From NCBI RefSeq assembly GCF_019645855.1, contig NZ_CP080999.1, positions 434,001 to 498,000 on the forward strand: a stretch of DNA of 64,000 nucleotides, written 5' to 3'. Source of the DNA: Mycobacterium malmoense. Its GTDB lineage: Bacteria > Actinomycetota > Actinomycetes > Mycobacteriales > Mycobacteriaceae. How positions within the stretch are numbered: the first letter of the stretch is position 1; each line of letters begins with the position of its first letter. Below, piece after piece: positions 26,130 through 35,016 of the stretch. The notes beneath the pieces were generated by a model. That model did no database searches. It had not been told where the DNA came from and worked only from the letters and a program-made list of their open reading frames with translations. The position numbers and the translations under genes are program-made.

Positions 26130-27284
26130 ATGGCCAAGTGTGTGATGGTGCTCTACCCGGACCCCGTCGACGGGTACCCGCCGAGATACGCCCGCGACAG
26201 CATCCCGACGATTAGCAGCTACCCGGACGGCAGCACCGTGCCGTCGCCGTCGAAGATCGACTTCACTCCGGGCGAGCTGCTCGGCTGTGTCTCCGGCGCG
26301 CTGGGGCTGCGCAAGTTCTTCGAGGACGGCGGGCACGAGCTGGTGGTGACGTCGGACAAGGAGGGCCCCGACTCGGAGTTCGAACGCGAACTGCCCGACG
26401 CCGACATCGTGATCTCCCAACCGTTTTGGCCCGCGTACCTGACCAAGGAGCGCATCGCCAAGGCGCCCAAACTCAAGCTGGCGCTCACCGCCGGCATCGG
26501 CTCGGACCACGTGGACCTCGACGAGGCCAAGACGCGCGGGATCACGGTCGCCGAGGTGACCTACAGCAACAGCATCAGCGTCGCCGAGCACGCGGTGATG
26601 CAGATCCTGACGCTGGTGCGCAATTTCGTGCCGTCGCATCGGTGGGCGGCCGAGGGCGGCTGGAACATCGCCGACTGCGTGGAACGCGCGTATGACCTGG
26701 AGGGCATGGACGTGGGGGTGATCGCCGCGGGCCGGATCGGGCGGGCGGTGCTGCGCCGGCTGGCGCCGTTCGACGTCAACCTGCACTACACCGACACGCG
26801 CCGGCTGGCGCCCGAGGTCGAGAAGGAACTCAACGTCACGTTCCACCCGGACGTCGAGTCGCTGGTGCGCTCGGTCGACGTGGTGTCGGTCCACTCGCCG
26901 CTGTACGACGCGACGCGCCGGATGTTCAACGAGAGGCTGCTGGGCACGATGCGGCGCGGCTCCTACATCGTCAACACCGCCCGCGGGGAAGAAACCGTGC
27001 CCGAGGCGATCGCGGCCGCGCTGCGCAGTGGCCAGCTGGCGGGCTACGCCGGTGACGTGTGGTATCCCCAGCCACCGCCGGCCGACCACCCGTGGCGGAC
27101 CATGCCGAATAACGCGATGACTCCGCACGTTTCGGGAACCACGCTGTCGGCTCAGGCCCGCTACGCCGCCGGCACTCGGGAAATCCTGGAAAGCTGGTTC
27201 GCCGGCAAGCCCATCCGTCCGGAGTACCTGATCGTCGAAGGCGGAAGGCTCGCCGGCACTGGAGCGCTCTCCTACCAAAAGTAG
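26130..27284 (+). CDS. fdh: NAD-dependent formate dehydrogenase
   Basis: 384 residues from ATG 26130 with AAGGGAG about 6 bp upstream. It aligns by eye with the well-studied Pseudomonas sp. 101 enzyme along nearly its full length: LYPDPVDGYPPRYARD, DFTPGELLGCVSGALGLRK, ISQPFWPAYLT, TAGIGSDHVDL, SNSISVAEHAVM, the Rossmann motif GVIAAGRIGRAVLRRL, VNTARGEE, and PQPPPADHPWR with the catalytic His in TPHVSGTT (about 333). It oxidises formate to CO2 and makes NADH without metals. The C-terminal 15 or so residues of the Pseudomonas protein are missing. Its place after a P450/Rieske operon suggests recovery of C1 units. Confidence 0.93.
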   Translation: MAKCVMVLYPDPVDGYPPRYARDSIPTISSYPDGSTVPSPSKIDFTPGELLGCVSGALGLRKFFEDGGHELVVTSDKEGPDSEFERELPDADIVISQPFWPAYLTKERIAKAPKLKLALTAGIGSDHVDLDEAKTRGITVAEVTYSNSISVAEHAVMQILTLVRNFVPSHRWAAEGGWNIADCVERAYDLEGMDVGVIAAGRIGRAVLRRLAPFDVNLHYTDTRRLAPEVEKELNVTFHPDVESLVRSVDVVSVHSPLYDATRRMFNERLLGTMRRGSYIVNTARGEETVPEAIAAALRSGQLAGYAGDVWYPQPPPADHPWRTMPNNAMTPHVSGTTLSAQARYAAGTREILESWFAGKPIRPEYLIVEGGRLAGTGALSYQK

Positions 27285-27957
27285 GGCACCGCATCACCTT
27301 TCCGCCGCAACGGGTCGAGATCAGGTTTCACGAAGTGCAGCGCGGCAGCTACGATGGCCACTAGTGGTCTGGTCCGTAGGTTCGTCGGGGTTGTGGCCAG
27401 ACGCCGCTGGCGCCGAGTCTGCGCTGGTGGCATCGAGCCTGCGTCCAGGGCTGGCTTTTCGCCTTGGCCGCCGCTACCATCGCAGTCTCGACGCCCAGCC
27501 AACAGCGCCCCGACGAACTTCCGGGCGAGACCGCTAGCGCTAATCCGGCCCGGCGGCCATGCCGATCGAGGCGGATTCCCAGACCGAGGCTGCGGTAGTC
27601 AAACCACGGATCGCGCGGCCGCGGCGCCCAAAAACCCTATACCCGAAACGATTTGGGCACCGACCCGGGACGGGCCGAGGGCCACACTTCCCGCAGTCAA
27701 AACGGTGGCGAAGCCGTGCTTGCTGACGAGCAGGATCAATGCGGACGATGCTTTGCGTTCGCTACCCGGCTTGTTTACCGCGTATCCGAATGGCTAAACG
27801 CCAGAAGCAGCTCCACGAACCGCCGGGCGCCTTGCCCGTGGCCGGCTAGCATTCACTCTTAGTGCCGCCACTTGAAATCCGGTGTGCCCTTAACTGTCGC
27901 GGCGACAGAACCTTTAGACCGCCCCCCAAATCGGCGCTGGCATTTGGGGTTTGGTGC
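27285..27957. other. 673-bp region without a recognisable gene
   Basis: It lies between the formate dehydrogenase (plus) and the DUF732 gene (minus). Open frames here (for example 27354-27797) have low-complexity Arg/Pro/Ala translations and no plausible homology. The region contains a 177-bp segment bounded by imperfect inverted repeats, listed separately. Confidence 0.5.
27361..27537. mobile_element. MITE-like 177-bp element with 30-bp imperfect terminal inverted repeats
   Basis: The left end (27361-27390, starting CTAGTGGTCT and ending TTCGTCGGGG) and the reverse complement of the right end (27508-27537, starting CTAGCGGTCT and ending TTCGTCGGGG) agree at 25 of 30 positions. Both ends terminate in CTAG, which could be a 4-bp target duplication as made by IS5-group elements. 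The interior encodes nothing recognisable. It could be a miniature insertion element, a relic of a larger IS, or a structured RNA. Confidence 0.45.
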
Positions 27958-28326
27958 TCAGCCCTTGCCGCCAGGTTGGAGTTGTCGTGGGCAGTACGCC
28001 TTCGCGGATATCGTCGCGAACTGGGCGGCGCCGTTGGTGGTCAGGGCGGGGTTGTTGTCCCGCAGGTCGTTGAGGAGTTGAAGGCCGGATACGCCGCGAG
28101 CCATCAAGCCGCATACCGCTTTGCCGGCGCTGACGGCGTGGTCCGGGTCCTGAAAGCTGATCCCCACCGCGTGTAGGTCGGAGAGGAAGGATTCGTTGTT
28201 GTCATCGACGGGCTCCTCATCCTCGCCTGGAATGGCGTGCGCGGGCACCGCGGTCACGATTCCCATCCATACGCCGAGAAGCGCTAGTAGCAGTTTGATG
28301 GATCCTTTTTCGGTGTGTCGCATCAT
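27958..28326 (-). CDS. Small secreted DUF732-family protein
   Basis: 122 residues (or 121 from the second ATG) with a clear signal peptide: MMRHTEKGSIKLLLALLGVWMG...VPAHA, likely cleaved before IPGEDEE. The mature part is acidic at its start and has the DUF732 look: FLSDLHAVGISFQDPDHAV, GKAVCGLMARGVSG, then a second Cys in KAYCPRQL. The two cysteines probably form a disulfide. GGAGAA stands just before the start. It follows the PPE gene at 28398 by 71 bp on the same strand and is probably co-expressed. Function is unknown. Confidence 0.8.
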   Translation of the reverse strand: MMRHTEKGSIKLLLALLGVWMGIVTAVPAHAIPGEDEEPVDDNNESFLSDLHAVGISFQDPDHAVSAGKAVCGLMARGVSGLQLLNDLRDNNPALTTNGAAQFATISAKAYCPRQLQPGGKG

Positions 28327-28397
28327 GTTCTCCCTGTTGCGGGCCGTTTGCCTGTCTTGTTTCTCACGGAGGGAAATGGCCGCATCGCTGCCATGGC

Positions 28398-29762
28398 CTA
28401 CCCCAGCTGGGGTTCGGGCGCGGGCGCGGCCTCCTGTTCGTCGCTCACGTGTACCGCGTGGACGCCGGGTGTTGTTCTCAGTCTGGCAACCAGATCATCG
28501 AGACCGGCCTCATCGACATTCCAGTGCTGCACCTGATCGGGCATCTCCTGCAGTTGCGCGATGATGCGGTCGAGCTTGACCGGCCCTGTGCGACGCTCAC
28601 CGGTGATGGGGCGGGTCTGGATGCCGGTTGAGCGCACGACGCGGGAGGCGGGGCTGCCCAGCGCACCGCCCGCCAGGCTGCCCAGGGTCGCCTCGTTGAC
28701 CAGGCCGGGCGGGAACCCCGCCGCGGGAGCCGCAGCCACGTTGGTGGCTGGTAATGCGATGGAGGACAACCTGATCGCGGGTGCGGCGGTTGCCCAGCTC
28801 GACGGCACCGACAACTTGCCCACCGTGGGCGCGTTGCCCAGGATCGCCGATATGGGCTTTACCGAGACGCCGGCGGCAAGACGTCCCGGCGACCCCAGAC
28901 CAGCCCCCAACACCGCCTTCGGCAAGCCGGCGCTCCAGGGCGCATAGACAAAGCCCCCCTTCCACCCCGCAGTGCCCGTACTAAAGCCGGCACCGACGGT
29001 GTTGGCCCAGGTGACCTGACCGCTAATATTCTTGACGCTGGAATACAACTGCTCCCACGCCGGTGCTATCTGCGAGTTCCCCGTTCCCCCAAGCAGATTC
29101 TCCCAAGATGAGGTGTATTGCTTGGTGAGCGAGTTGATGTAGCTCTCCAACTGTGTCAGCCACGACGACAAAGACGTGGTTGATGACGTGGACGACGCGC
29201 TCGCCGTCTGGGTCGCGTTGCTGGTGTCTTTTGTCGTAGCCGGTGCTTCCTCGAAGGGGGTGAGCTGACCGGCGGCCGTCGACGAGCTGGCGTAACTGAA
29301 CATCGCGGCGACGTCCTGGGCCCACATCTGGCCATACTCGGCTTCGGTAGCCGCGATGGCCGCGCCGTTTTGCCCCAAGATGTTGGTCGCCTGCAGTGAT
29401 GCCAGCTGGCTGCGGTTCGCCGCGACAACCGCTGGCGGGACGGTGGCCGCCAACGCGGCCTCGTAGGCGCTGGCCGCGGCCCGGGCTTGGGCGGCGGTCT
29501 GCTCTGCCTGAGCCGCCGTGGTCGATATCCAGTTCACATACGGTGCGGCCGCCGCCGCCATGGACGCTGATGACGGACCCTCCCACGACTCGCTGATAAG
29601 CTCCGAAATCGCCGATCCGTAGGAGGACGCGGTGGAATGCAACTCGGCGGCCAGCGCATCCCAAGCGGCGGCGGCGGCCAGCAATGACTGTGCGCCCGGG
29701 CCCGTATAGATCTGGGCGGAGATTATCTCCGGTGGCAGTACTGCGAAATCCCCGAAAACCAT
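28398..29762 (-). CDS. PPE family protein, SVP subgroup
   Basis: 454 residues. The N-terminal PPE domain is complete: VLPPEIISAQIYTGPGAQSL, the W-x-G turn in ESWEGPSSASM, and the long helices to about 180 (TEAEYGQMWAQDVAAM). The SVP signature GKLSVPSSWATA lies near 320. Beyond it is an unusual 60-residue C-terminal extension (about 390-454: KLDRIIAQLQEMPDQVQHW, LDDLVARLRTTPGVHAVHVS) that is charged and helical rather than PPE-like. PPE proteins are exported by ESX type VII systems, normally with a PE partner; none is adjacent. It follows another PPE gene by 14 bp. Confidence 0.94.
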   Translation of the reverse strand: MVFGDFAVLPPEIISAQIYTGPGAQSLLAAAAAWDALAAELHSTASSYGSAISELISESWEGPSSASMAAAAAPYVNWISTTAAQAEQTAAQARAAASAYEAALAATVPPAVVAANRSQLASLQATNILGQNGAAIAATEAEYGQMWAQDVAAMFSYASSSTAAGQLTPFEEAPATTKDTSNATQTASASSTSSTTSLSSWLTQLESYINSLTKQYTSSWENLLGGTGNSQIAPAWEQLYSSVKNISGQVTWANTVGAGFSTGTAGWKGGFVYAPWSAGLPKAVLGAGLGSPGRLAAGVSVKPISAILGNAPTVGKLSVPSSWATAAPAIRLSSIALPATNVAAAPAAGFPPGLVNEATLGSLAGGALGSPASRVVRSTGIQTRPITGERRTGPVKLDRIIAQLQEMPDQVQHWNVDEAGLDDLVARLRTTPGVHAVHVSDEQEAAPAPEPQLG

Positions 29763-29776
29763 TGCCGCGCCCTTCC

Positions 29777-31051
29777 TTATTTCGCGTTCGGCGGTATCAC
29801 GATCACCGTGGAGGTGGTGGCGATGTCGTCGACGGCCACGGCACCGGGAATGCGGACGGCCGTCCCAGCCACGGCGCGGGTGGCCGTCCCGCCGATAGCA
29901 CGCCCGGCCAGGCTCGACAGGGCCGTAGGGCCGAACATGCCCTGCTCAGCATTCGCCGCCATCGCGGGAGCGGCGTCGAGCGTGGTCTCTGGCAGCTCCG
30001 AGGCGACCGTCCTGACCGCCGGGACGGCCGAGGCCCAGTTCGACGGCACCGACAGTGACCCGATGACGCCGGCCCGGCCCGCCGTCGCCAAGACCGTTCC
30101 ACCACCCGCCGACCGGAATGCGGTGGAGCCGGTTAAAAGATCGCTATGCAGCAGGGGGGCCAACAACCCAATGCGGGCCCCTGGGTGAAGTGTGGGGGCA
30201 ATGGATGCCAAGGCACGGCTCTGACCCCCGATATTGAGGGCAAGGTTAATAAAGCTCTTCGACACGGTCGCGAACCCGCCCTGTGAGTATGCCCCGGTCG
30301 CATCGCTAAAGATGTTGTTGAAACTTGTCAGAACCCCCGTGACGTCCGAAAGGCCTAGCGAAGTCCCAGTCGCTTCGGCCGTCGATGTCGCAGCCGCGTT
30401 CGTTGCCCCGCTTTGTGTCGTGGCCGAAGCTTGCAAAACCGCGTTTGATACCGCCGTTTGCACACCGGAGCTGGCCGAAGACTGGGTCGTGGAGGCGACC
30501 GCGGCCGACTGGTTCGTTTCCCCACTGTTGCTGGTGGTCGCCGGTGGTGCGGTGAACGGGGTCAGCTGAGTCGCGGCCGCCGAGGAGCCGGCGTAGCCGT
30601 ACATCGCGGCAGCATCTTGGGCCCACATCTCGGCGTACTGAGCCTCCGTGGCCGCAATGGCCGGGGTGTTCTGGCCCAGGATGTTGGTCGCAATCAGCGA
30701 TGCCAACAGTGACCGGTTGGTCGCGATGATCGGCGGCGGGACGGTGGCCGCAAAGACGGCCTCATACGCTCCCGCTGCCGCCTGCGCTTGAACTGCCGTT
30801 TGCTCGGCTTGCGCGGCGATACTGCTTAGCCACGCGATGTACGGTGCGGCCGCGGCCACCATCGACGCCGACGAGGACCCAAGCCAGACGGCCCTTAGCC
30901 CTGAGATTGCGGAGCTGTAAGCCGTTGCTGCTGAATGCAATTCGGTCGCTAATCCGGCCCAGGCGGCCGCAGCGGCCAGCATGGGTGCCGGACCGGGCCC
31001 TGAGTAAATTCTGCCGGAGTTGATCTCCGGCGGTAACGCTCCGAAATCCAT
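29777..31051 (-). CDS. PPE family protein, SVP subgroup
   Basis: 424 residues from ATG 31051 (MDFGALPPEINSGRIYSGPG); the frame is open to 31192 but the PPE domain begins at 31051. The N-terminal helical hairpin is typical (W-x-G replaced by VWLGSSSASM), with TEAQYAEMWAQDAAAM near 150-165. A Ser/Thr/Ala/Gln-rich middle part (about 180-230) leads to GSLSVPSNWASA near 345. It is the first gene of the PPE-PPE-DUF732 unit. No PE or ESX component is in the window, so export would depend on a distant ESX locus. Confidence 0.94.
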   Translation of the reverse strand: MDFGALPPEINSGRIYSGPGPAPMLAAAAAWAGLATELHSAATAYSSAISGLRAVWLGSSSASMVAAAAPYIAWLSSIAAQAEQTAVQAQAAAGAYEAVFAATVPPPIIATNRSLLASLIATNILGQNTPAIAATEAQYAEMWAQDAAAMYGYAGSSAAATQLTPFTAPPATTSNSGETNQSAAVASTTQSSASSGVQTAVSNAVLQASATTQSGATNAAATSTAEATGTSLGLSDVTGVLTSFNNIFSDATGAYSQGGFATVSKSFINLALNIGGQSRALASIAPTLHPGARIGLLAPLLHSDLLTGSTAFRSAGGGTVLATAGRAGVIGSLSVPSNWASAVPAVRTVASELPETTLDAAPAMAANAEQGMFGPTALSSLAGRAIGGTATRAVAGTAVRIPGAVAVDDIATTSTVIVIPPNAK

Positions 31052-31409
31052 CTGCTTCCTTCGCCTCCGGCTGTGATCACCGCCGGCTCCCGCTTGCCAT
31101 CGCCGATAGCGTTGAGTGCCAACAACATCGAGCGCTTCTGGCAGCGATGCCAGGCGCTCGGATGCTTGCGTGTCCAGAAGAGTAGCCAGCATCGCCGGCA
31201 GAAACTATTGCCAACGGAAGCAGATGCCGCATCGTCCCACGCGTTCCAACGGCAGGGGCTGAAACGCCGACGGTTCGGCAACCAAGGCCCCGATTTGTCC
31301 CTCTACCTCGGACAAATCCAAACGCCCCACAGGGTGAATGAACGGTGAACGCGAGAAAATGGACGCGAATCAAACAGTTTCGGTGAGAAAAAATCTCACC
31401 TTACAAAAT
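31052..31409. other. 358-bp intergenic region upstream of the PPE operon
   Basis: No gene is seen. The last 90 bp before the LysR stop codon are AT-rich and hold the hairpin at 31382-31400. The region should contain the promoter of the PPE operon. Confidence 0.45.
31382..31400. terminator. Hairpin just after the LysR stop codon
   Basis: GGTGAGA and TCTCACC flank an A5 loop, giving perfect 7-bp arms 9 bp beyond the minus-strand LysR gene. It may be a weak terminator or an operator for the PPE operon. Confidence 0.4.
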
Positions 31410-32369
31410 TCATAAACGGCGCTCTCGACTGGAGTCACCTAGCAGGGTTGCGCTCGAAACCTCGCCACCGGGCACGGTTTGTTTGATGTGGTCGGCGACG
31501 CAACCGACGAAGGCTTGGCACGCGGCGGACCGCTTTTCCGGGTGCGGGGCCACGAGGTTTACCCGGCGGTGCAAGTCAGCACCGGCGACCGGTCGCAACG
31601 CCAGTCTCGGATCGGCGTTAGCGCGGGTACGTGCAACGGATTCTGGCAGCAACGCGACGCCCAGGTCTTTGCGGACGAAGTGGGTGACCTCATCGACACG
31701 CGTCACTTCGAAAGCCACACGCCGGGTTACGTTGGCGAAGCCGCGGTCGGTTTCGTGTCGAAGACCGTAGCCGGGGGGAAAGTCGATGAACGGTAATGCG
31801 GCCAGCGCGGTGATGGACACCGATGATTTTTTGGTGAGCGGGTGGTGGGCGGGCATCACGGCGATGAGTGGCTCGCTGAACAGACGGATGGAGGTCAAGA
31901 CATCGCCGGTGCCGGATACGTTGGAGCCCACGATTGCCACGTCCAGTTTCCGGTCGCGGACCGCCTCGATCAGCGCGTCGCTGCCGCCGCTGCGCAATGT
32001 CACGCTGACGTCGGGATAGTGCGAGTGGAAGGTCGCCATCAGGGTTGCCACATCGAGGCTTTCGGACGGGATCTCCATCATCCCGACGGTGAGCCGGCCG
32101 CGAACCGTACCGGCGAGAGCCTGGGCGTCGACCAAGATCTGGTCGACGCCGGTGACCACTTGACGCACCAGAGGCAGCAGTGCTTCGCCGGCCGGAGTCA
32201 GCGACACCGAGCGGGTAGTCCGCTCGAAAAGCTTTAGCCCGATTTCGCTTTCGAACCGGCCGACTTGTTGGCTCAAGGCCGACGGCACGACGAACATGGC
32301 CTCGGCCGCCTTGGTGAAACTGCTGGCCTCGGCCAGCGCCACCACATAGCGCAGCTGCTGCAGGTTCAC
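31410..32369 (-). CDS. LysR-family transcriptional regulator
   Basis: 319 residues from GTG 32369. The DNA-binding domain is MNLQQLRYVVALAEASSFTK, FVVPSALSQQVGRFESEIG, LKLFERTTRSVSLTPAG (1-65), followed by the inducer-binding domain (GRLTVGMMEIPSESLDVATLM; PLIAVMPAHHPL). It diverges from the PHP-hydrolase gene with 78 bp between, the classic arrangement for a LysR regulator and its target, and an inverted repeat sits in that gap. The inducer is unknown but is probably the substrate of the ABC transporter cluster. Confidence 0.92.
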   Translation of the reverse strand: MNLQQLRYVVALAEASSFTKAAEAMFVVPSALSQQVGRFESEIGLKLFERTTRSVSLTPAGEALLPLVRQVVTGVDQILVDAQALAGTVRGRLTVGMMEIPSESLDVATLMATFHSHYPDVSVTLRSGGSDALIEAVRDRKLDVAIVGSNVSGTGDVLTSIRLFSEPLIAVMPAHHPLTKKSSVSITALAALPFIDFPPGYGLRHETDRGFANVTRRVAFEVTRVDEVTHFVRKDLGVALLPESVARTRANADPRLALRPVAGADLHRRVNLVAPHPEKRSAACQAFVGCVADHIKQTVPGGEVSSATLLGDSSRERRL

Positions 32370-32375
32370 AACTAT

Positions 32376-32388
32376 TCATGATCCATGA
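32376..32388. promoter_or_regulatory. Inverted repeat in the LysR / PHP-hydrolase gap
   Basis: TCATGATCCATGA has 5-bp arms and a 3-bp centre, 7 bp upstream of the LysR start codon. It lies in AT-rich DNA and could be the recognition core of the LysR regulator. Confidence 0.35.
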
Positions 32389-32447
32389 TTAATCGCGTCA
32401 TATCTATTCACTGGACTCTGGGGTGCGTTGGCCTCAGGATTTAGGCC

Positions 32448-34805
32448 ATGTCCGCGGACCCGTCTACACGCACGCCCTCGTCGGGTGCGGGTGTTGTGGT
32501 GCGTCCACAGCCGGCGTTGACCGGTAATGACTGCTCGGTCGCGGTGGTGCGCGACGAGATCACCGCGCAGTTCGACGGCCTGCCCTTTCTGGGGGAGCTG
32601 CGTTGCTCGCACCACCGGGTGGTCGCGGGTTCGCTCGAGGAGGTGGTGTTCACCTACACCGTCGGAGGATCGGGCATCGCGGACAGCGGTTGGCTCAAGC
32701 TGTGCTTCCGCTACTACTCGGATTGGGATCTGCAGACGACGACGCCGGACGGTCGCGACTTCGCGACCGCCCGCGTGGTGAGTCGATCGCTGATCGGAGG
32801 GGCATCCGAGGGCGGCGCCGCGACGGTGCAGCAGCTGGTCACGAGCTACGACATCAAAGGCGGGGAGCGGCCGTTTCAGAAGTCGCTGCTGATCCATGTC
32901 GTGGATGGGTACCTGCGGCCCGGCGACGTGATCGAGATCCGTTGCGGCGACCGCCGTTTCGGCGGCCCGGGTACGCGGATGCAGACCTTCGTCGAAGACG
33001 AGTTTGAAGTCCACTTGTTCGTCGACCCGCTGGGTACCTCCCGCATGGCGCACGCAGGTGTGCATCGAATCGCCGTCGTGCCGGGCGCACCCGAACGGGT
33101 CGTCGTACAGGGTCCCCGCCTCGTGCGCAGTGACGCATCGGCCGTGCACCTGCACGCGCACCTCGAGGACCGGTGGGGCAACACCTGTTCCGATACCAGC
33201 GCGACGCTGCACGCGATCATCGATGGCGTCACGGTGGCCAGCGCTGGTACGCCTGCGACAGGGTGGTCCAGGGCATCACTGTGCGTGCCCGCGGCGTCCG
33301 CCCGCGTCGGTGTCGTCGCCCAGACAAGCACCGCCGTGGTGGCCAGCGGCGAGACCGTGGTCGACGTCGTCGACGACTTCCCGGCGCCGCGAGCCTACTT
33401 CTGCGATCTGCACGTCCATTCCAATGACACCGTCGGCACCCAGGACACCGACTGGAACCTTCGCTACGCTCGCGATGTCGCCGTACTCGACGCAGTTGGC
33501 TACACGGCCAACGATTTTCAGATCACCGACGATGCTTGGGATGACGTCGTCAAGGCCTGTAGGAAGATCTCCAAGGACGGCGCTTTCGTCTGCTTTCCGG
33601 GCGTGGAATGGTGCGGCACCCCAGGTGCCGGCGGCGACCACAACGTCGTCTTCCTCGGCGAGGACACCACATTGGCGCGCTCACTGGAATGGCATCAGCG
33701 CATGGCAACCACGGCTCTTACGCCGCAGACCTGGCCGGTCACCCAGTTATATGCCGCCTACGAGAAGGACCCGGAGTCCTACCTGTTGATCCCGCACGTC
33801 GGCGGCCGTCGAGCGATCCTGGACTGGCATCACCCCGAGCTGGAGCGGCTGATCGAAGTTCACTCGACCTGGGGGAGCAGCCCATGGTTCCTCGAAGACG
33901 CCCTGGCGCGGGGGCTACGGCTAGGAGCGAGCGCCGCCAGCGATGAGCACCGCGGGCGACCCGGCGCGGGGGCGCCAGGAGCCAACATCTTCGGTGGCTT
34001 CGGTGGACTCACCGGCGTCATCGCACCGGCCCTTTCGGCCGGAGACATCGGTCGTTCGTTGCGTGCCCGGCGTACCTGGGCCACCACCGGAGCTCGTGCC
34101 GTAGCCCTTTTGCGTAGTGGTGATAACTGGATGGGCGACGAGTTCACCACGGATACCAATGAATTGGGTATCGAGTACGCCCTGTATGGCACCACGGGAT
34201 GGGATGACGTGGCCGTCTACGACAGCGCCGGCCTGATCTGGCACCGCGACTTGCACGCGGAGGCTGGGCTTTCCCGAGACCTGGTTCGCATCCGTTGGGG
34301 CGGAGCGCGACACCGCGACCGCTACCGCTGGGCAACGTGGTCAGGCGGGCTGCGTATCGACGGCACGGCAGTCGAAGACGTAATTCCTTGGGCGATAACA
34401 CATCCCGAACAAATCATCGATAGCGACGGACCTACTGTCGCCTGGGATACCAAGACTTACGGTTCGGATATCGGCTTCGTGGTCCGACTCGCCGACCTTA
34501 GCCGCGCGCGATTCGAATTCGACACGACGGTGCGGGAAGAGAAGCTGAGCGCCAGCGCGATCCTGTCCGGGGCAGACCTCATGGCCGAAGGGCACCGCGA
34601 CATGACCGTGGGCGCTCTCAATCTGCGTGTCCGCCTCGAGCGCATCGCCGACCCGAAGGCGCTGCCGACGACCGCCACCGGCGGGCTCAACCTGCACCTG
34701 CCCGAGGGCAACAGCGCAATATATCTGCGCGGCAACCAATTCGACGGGCACCAGGTATGGACCAGCCCGCTGTTCGTGACCCGCACCGCGGGAAGGCCGC
34801 AGTGA
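32448..34805 (+). CDS. PHP-domain / DUF3604-like metallohydrolase, unknown substrate
   Basis: 785 residues with no signal peptide. The first 300 or so residues are beta-rich and lack known motifs. From about 320 a PHP-type active site appears in order: DLHVHS (320-325), FPGVEWCG (about 382), GGDHNVVFLGED (about 395), IPHVGGRRA (about 448), EVHSTWG, and GASAASDEHRG (about 493). These His/Asp/Glu residues fit a two- or three-metal hydrolase as in PHP phosphoesterases and DUF3604 proteins. The last 200 residues are again beta-rich. It precedes an ABC importer and a second metallohydrolase on the same strand, so it probably acts on the imported compound. Exact reaction unknown. Confidence 0.72.
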   Translation: MSADPSTRTPSSGAGVVVRPQPALTGNDCSVAVVRDEITAQFDGLPFLGELRCSHHRVVAGSLEEVVFTYTVGGSGIADSGWLKLCFRYYSDWDLQTTTPDGRDFATARVVSRSLIGGASEGGAATVQQLVTSYDIKGGERPFQKSLLIHVVDGYLRPGDVIEIRCGDRRFGGPGTRMQTFVEDEFEVHLFVDPLGTSRMAHAGVHRIAVVPGAPERVVVQGPRLVRSDASAVHLHAHLEDRWGNTCSDTSATLHAIIDGVTVASAGTPATGWSRASLCVPAASARVGVVAQTSTAVVASGETVVDVVDDFPAPRAYFCDLHVHSNDTVGTQDTDWNLRYARDVAVLDAVGYTANDFQITDDAWDDVVKACRKISKDGAFVCFPGVEWCGTPGAGGDHNVVFLGEDTTLARSLEWHQRMATTALTPQTWPVTQLYAAYEKDPESYLLIPHVGGRRAILDWHHPELERLIEVHSTWGSSPWFLEDALARGLRLGASAASDEHRGRPGAGAPGANIFGGFGGLTGVIAPALSAGDIGRSLRARRTWATTGARAVALLRSGDNWMGDEFTTDTNELGIEYALYGTTGWDDVAVYDSAGLIWHRDLHAEAGLSRDLVRIRWGGARHRDRYRWATWSGGLRIDGTAVEDVIPWAITHPEQIIDSDGPTVAWDTKTYGSDIGFVVRLADLSRARFEFDTTVREEKLSASAILSGADLMAEGHRDMTVGALNLRVRLERIADPKALPTTATGGLNLHLPEGNSAIYLRGNQFDGHQVWTSPLFVTRTAGRPQ

Positions 34806-35016
34806 CCCAACTTCGGCCGTGTCTTACCCGTCGCCTGCACATTGACTTGCGACGCGTTACCTGTGCCGCCTGTCCGCCGCCGCTCGTCGCCGTCTGACCC
34901 GCTGCGCACCGCCCACGCCACCAGCGCTCGGCGCGCCCAGCGCTAGGCAACGATTCGCCTAGGTCACCCGCGGCCAAACCAGCCAAGTGCTCATTACGCC
35001 CGGATTCGAGGAAACC

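Noticed and set aside
27354..27797. 147-codon open frame in the formate dehydrogenase / DUF732 gap
   Set aside because: The translation is Arg/Pro/Ala-rich without domain features, has no ribosome site and crosses the inverted-repeat element.
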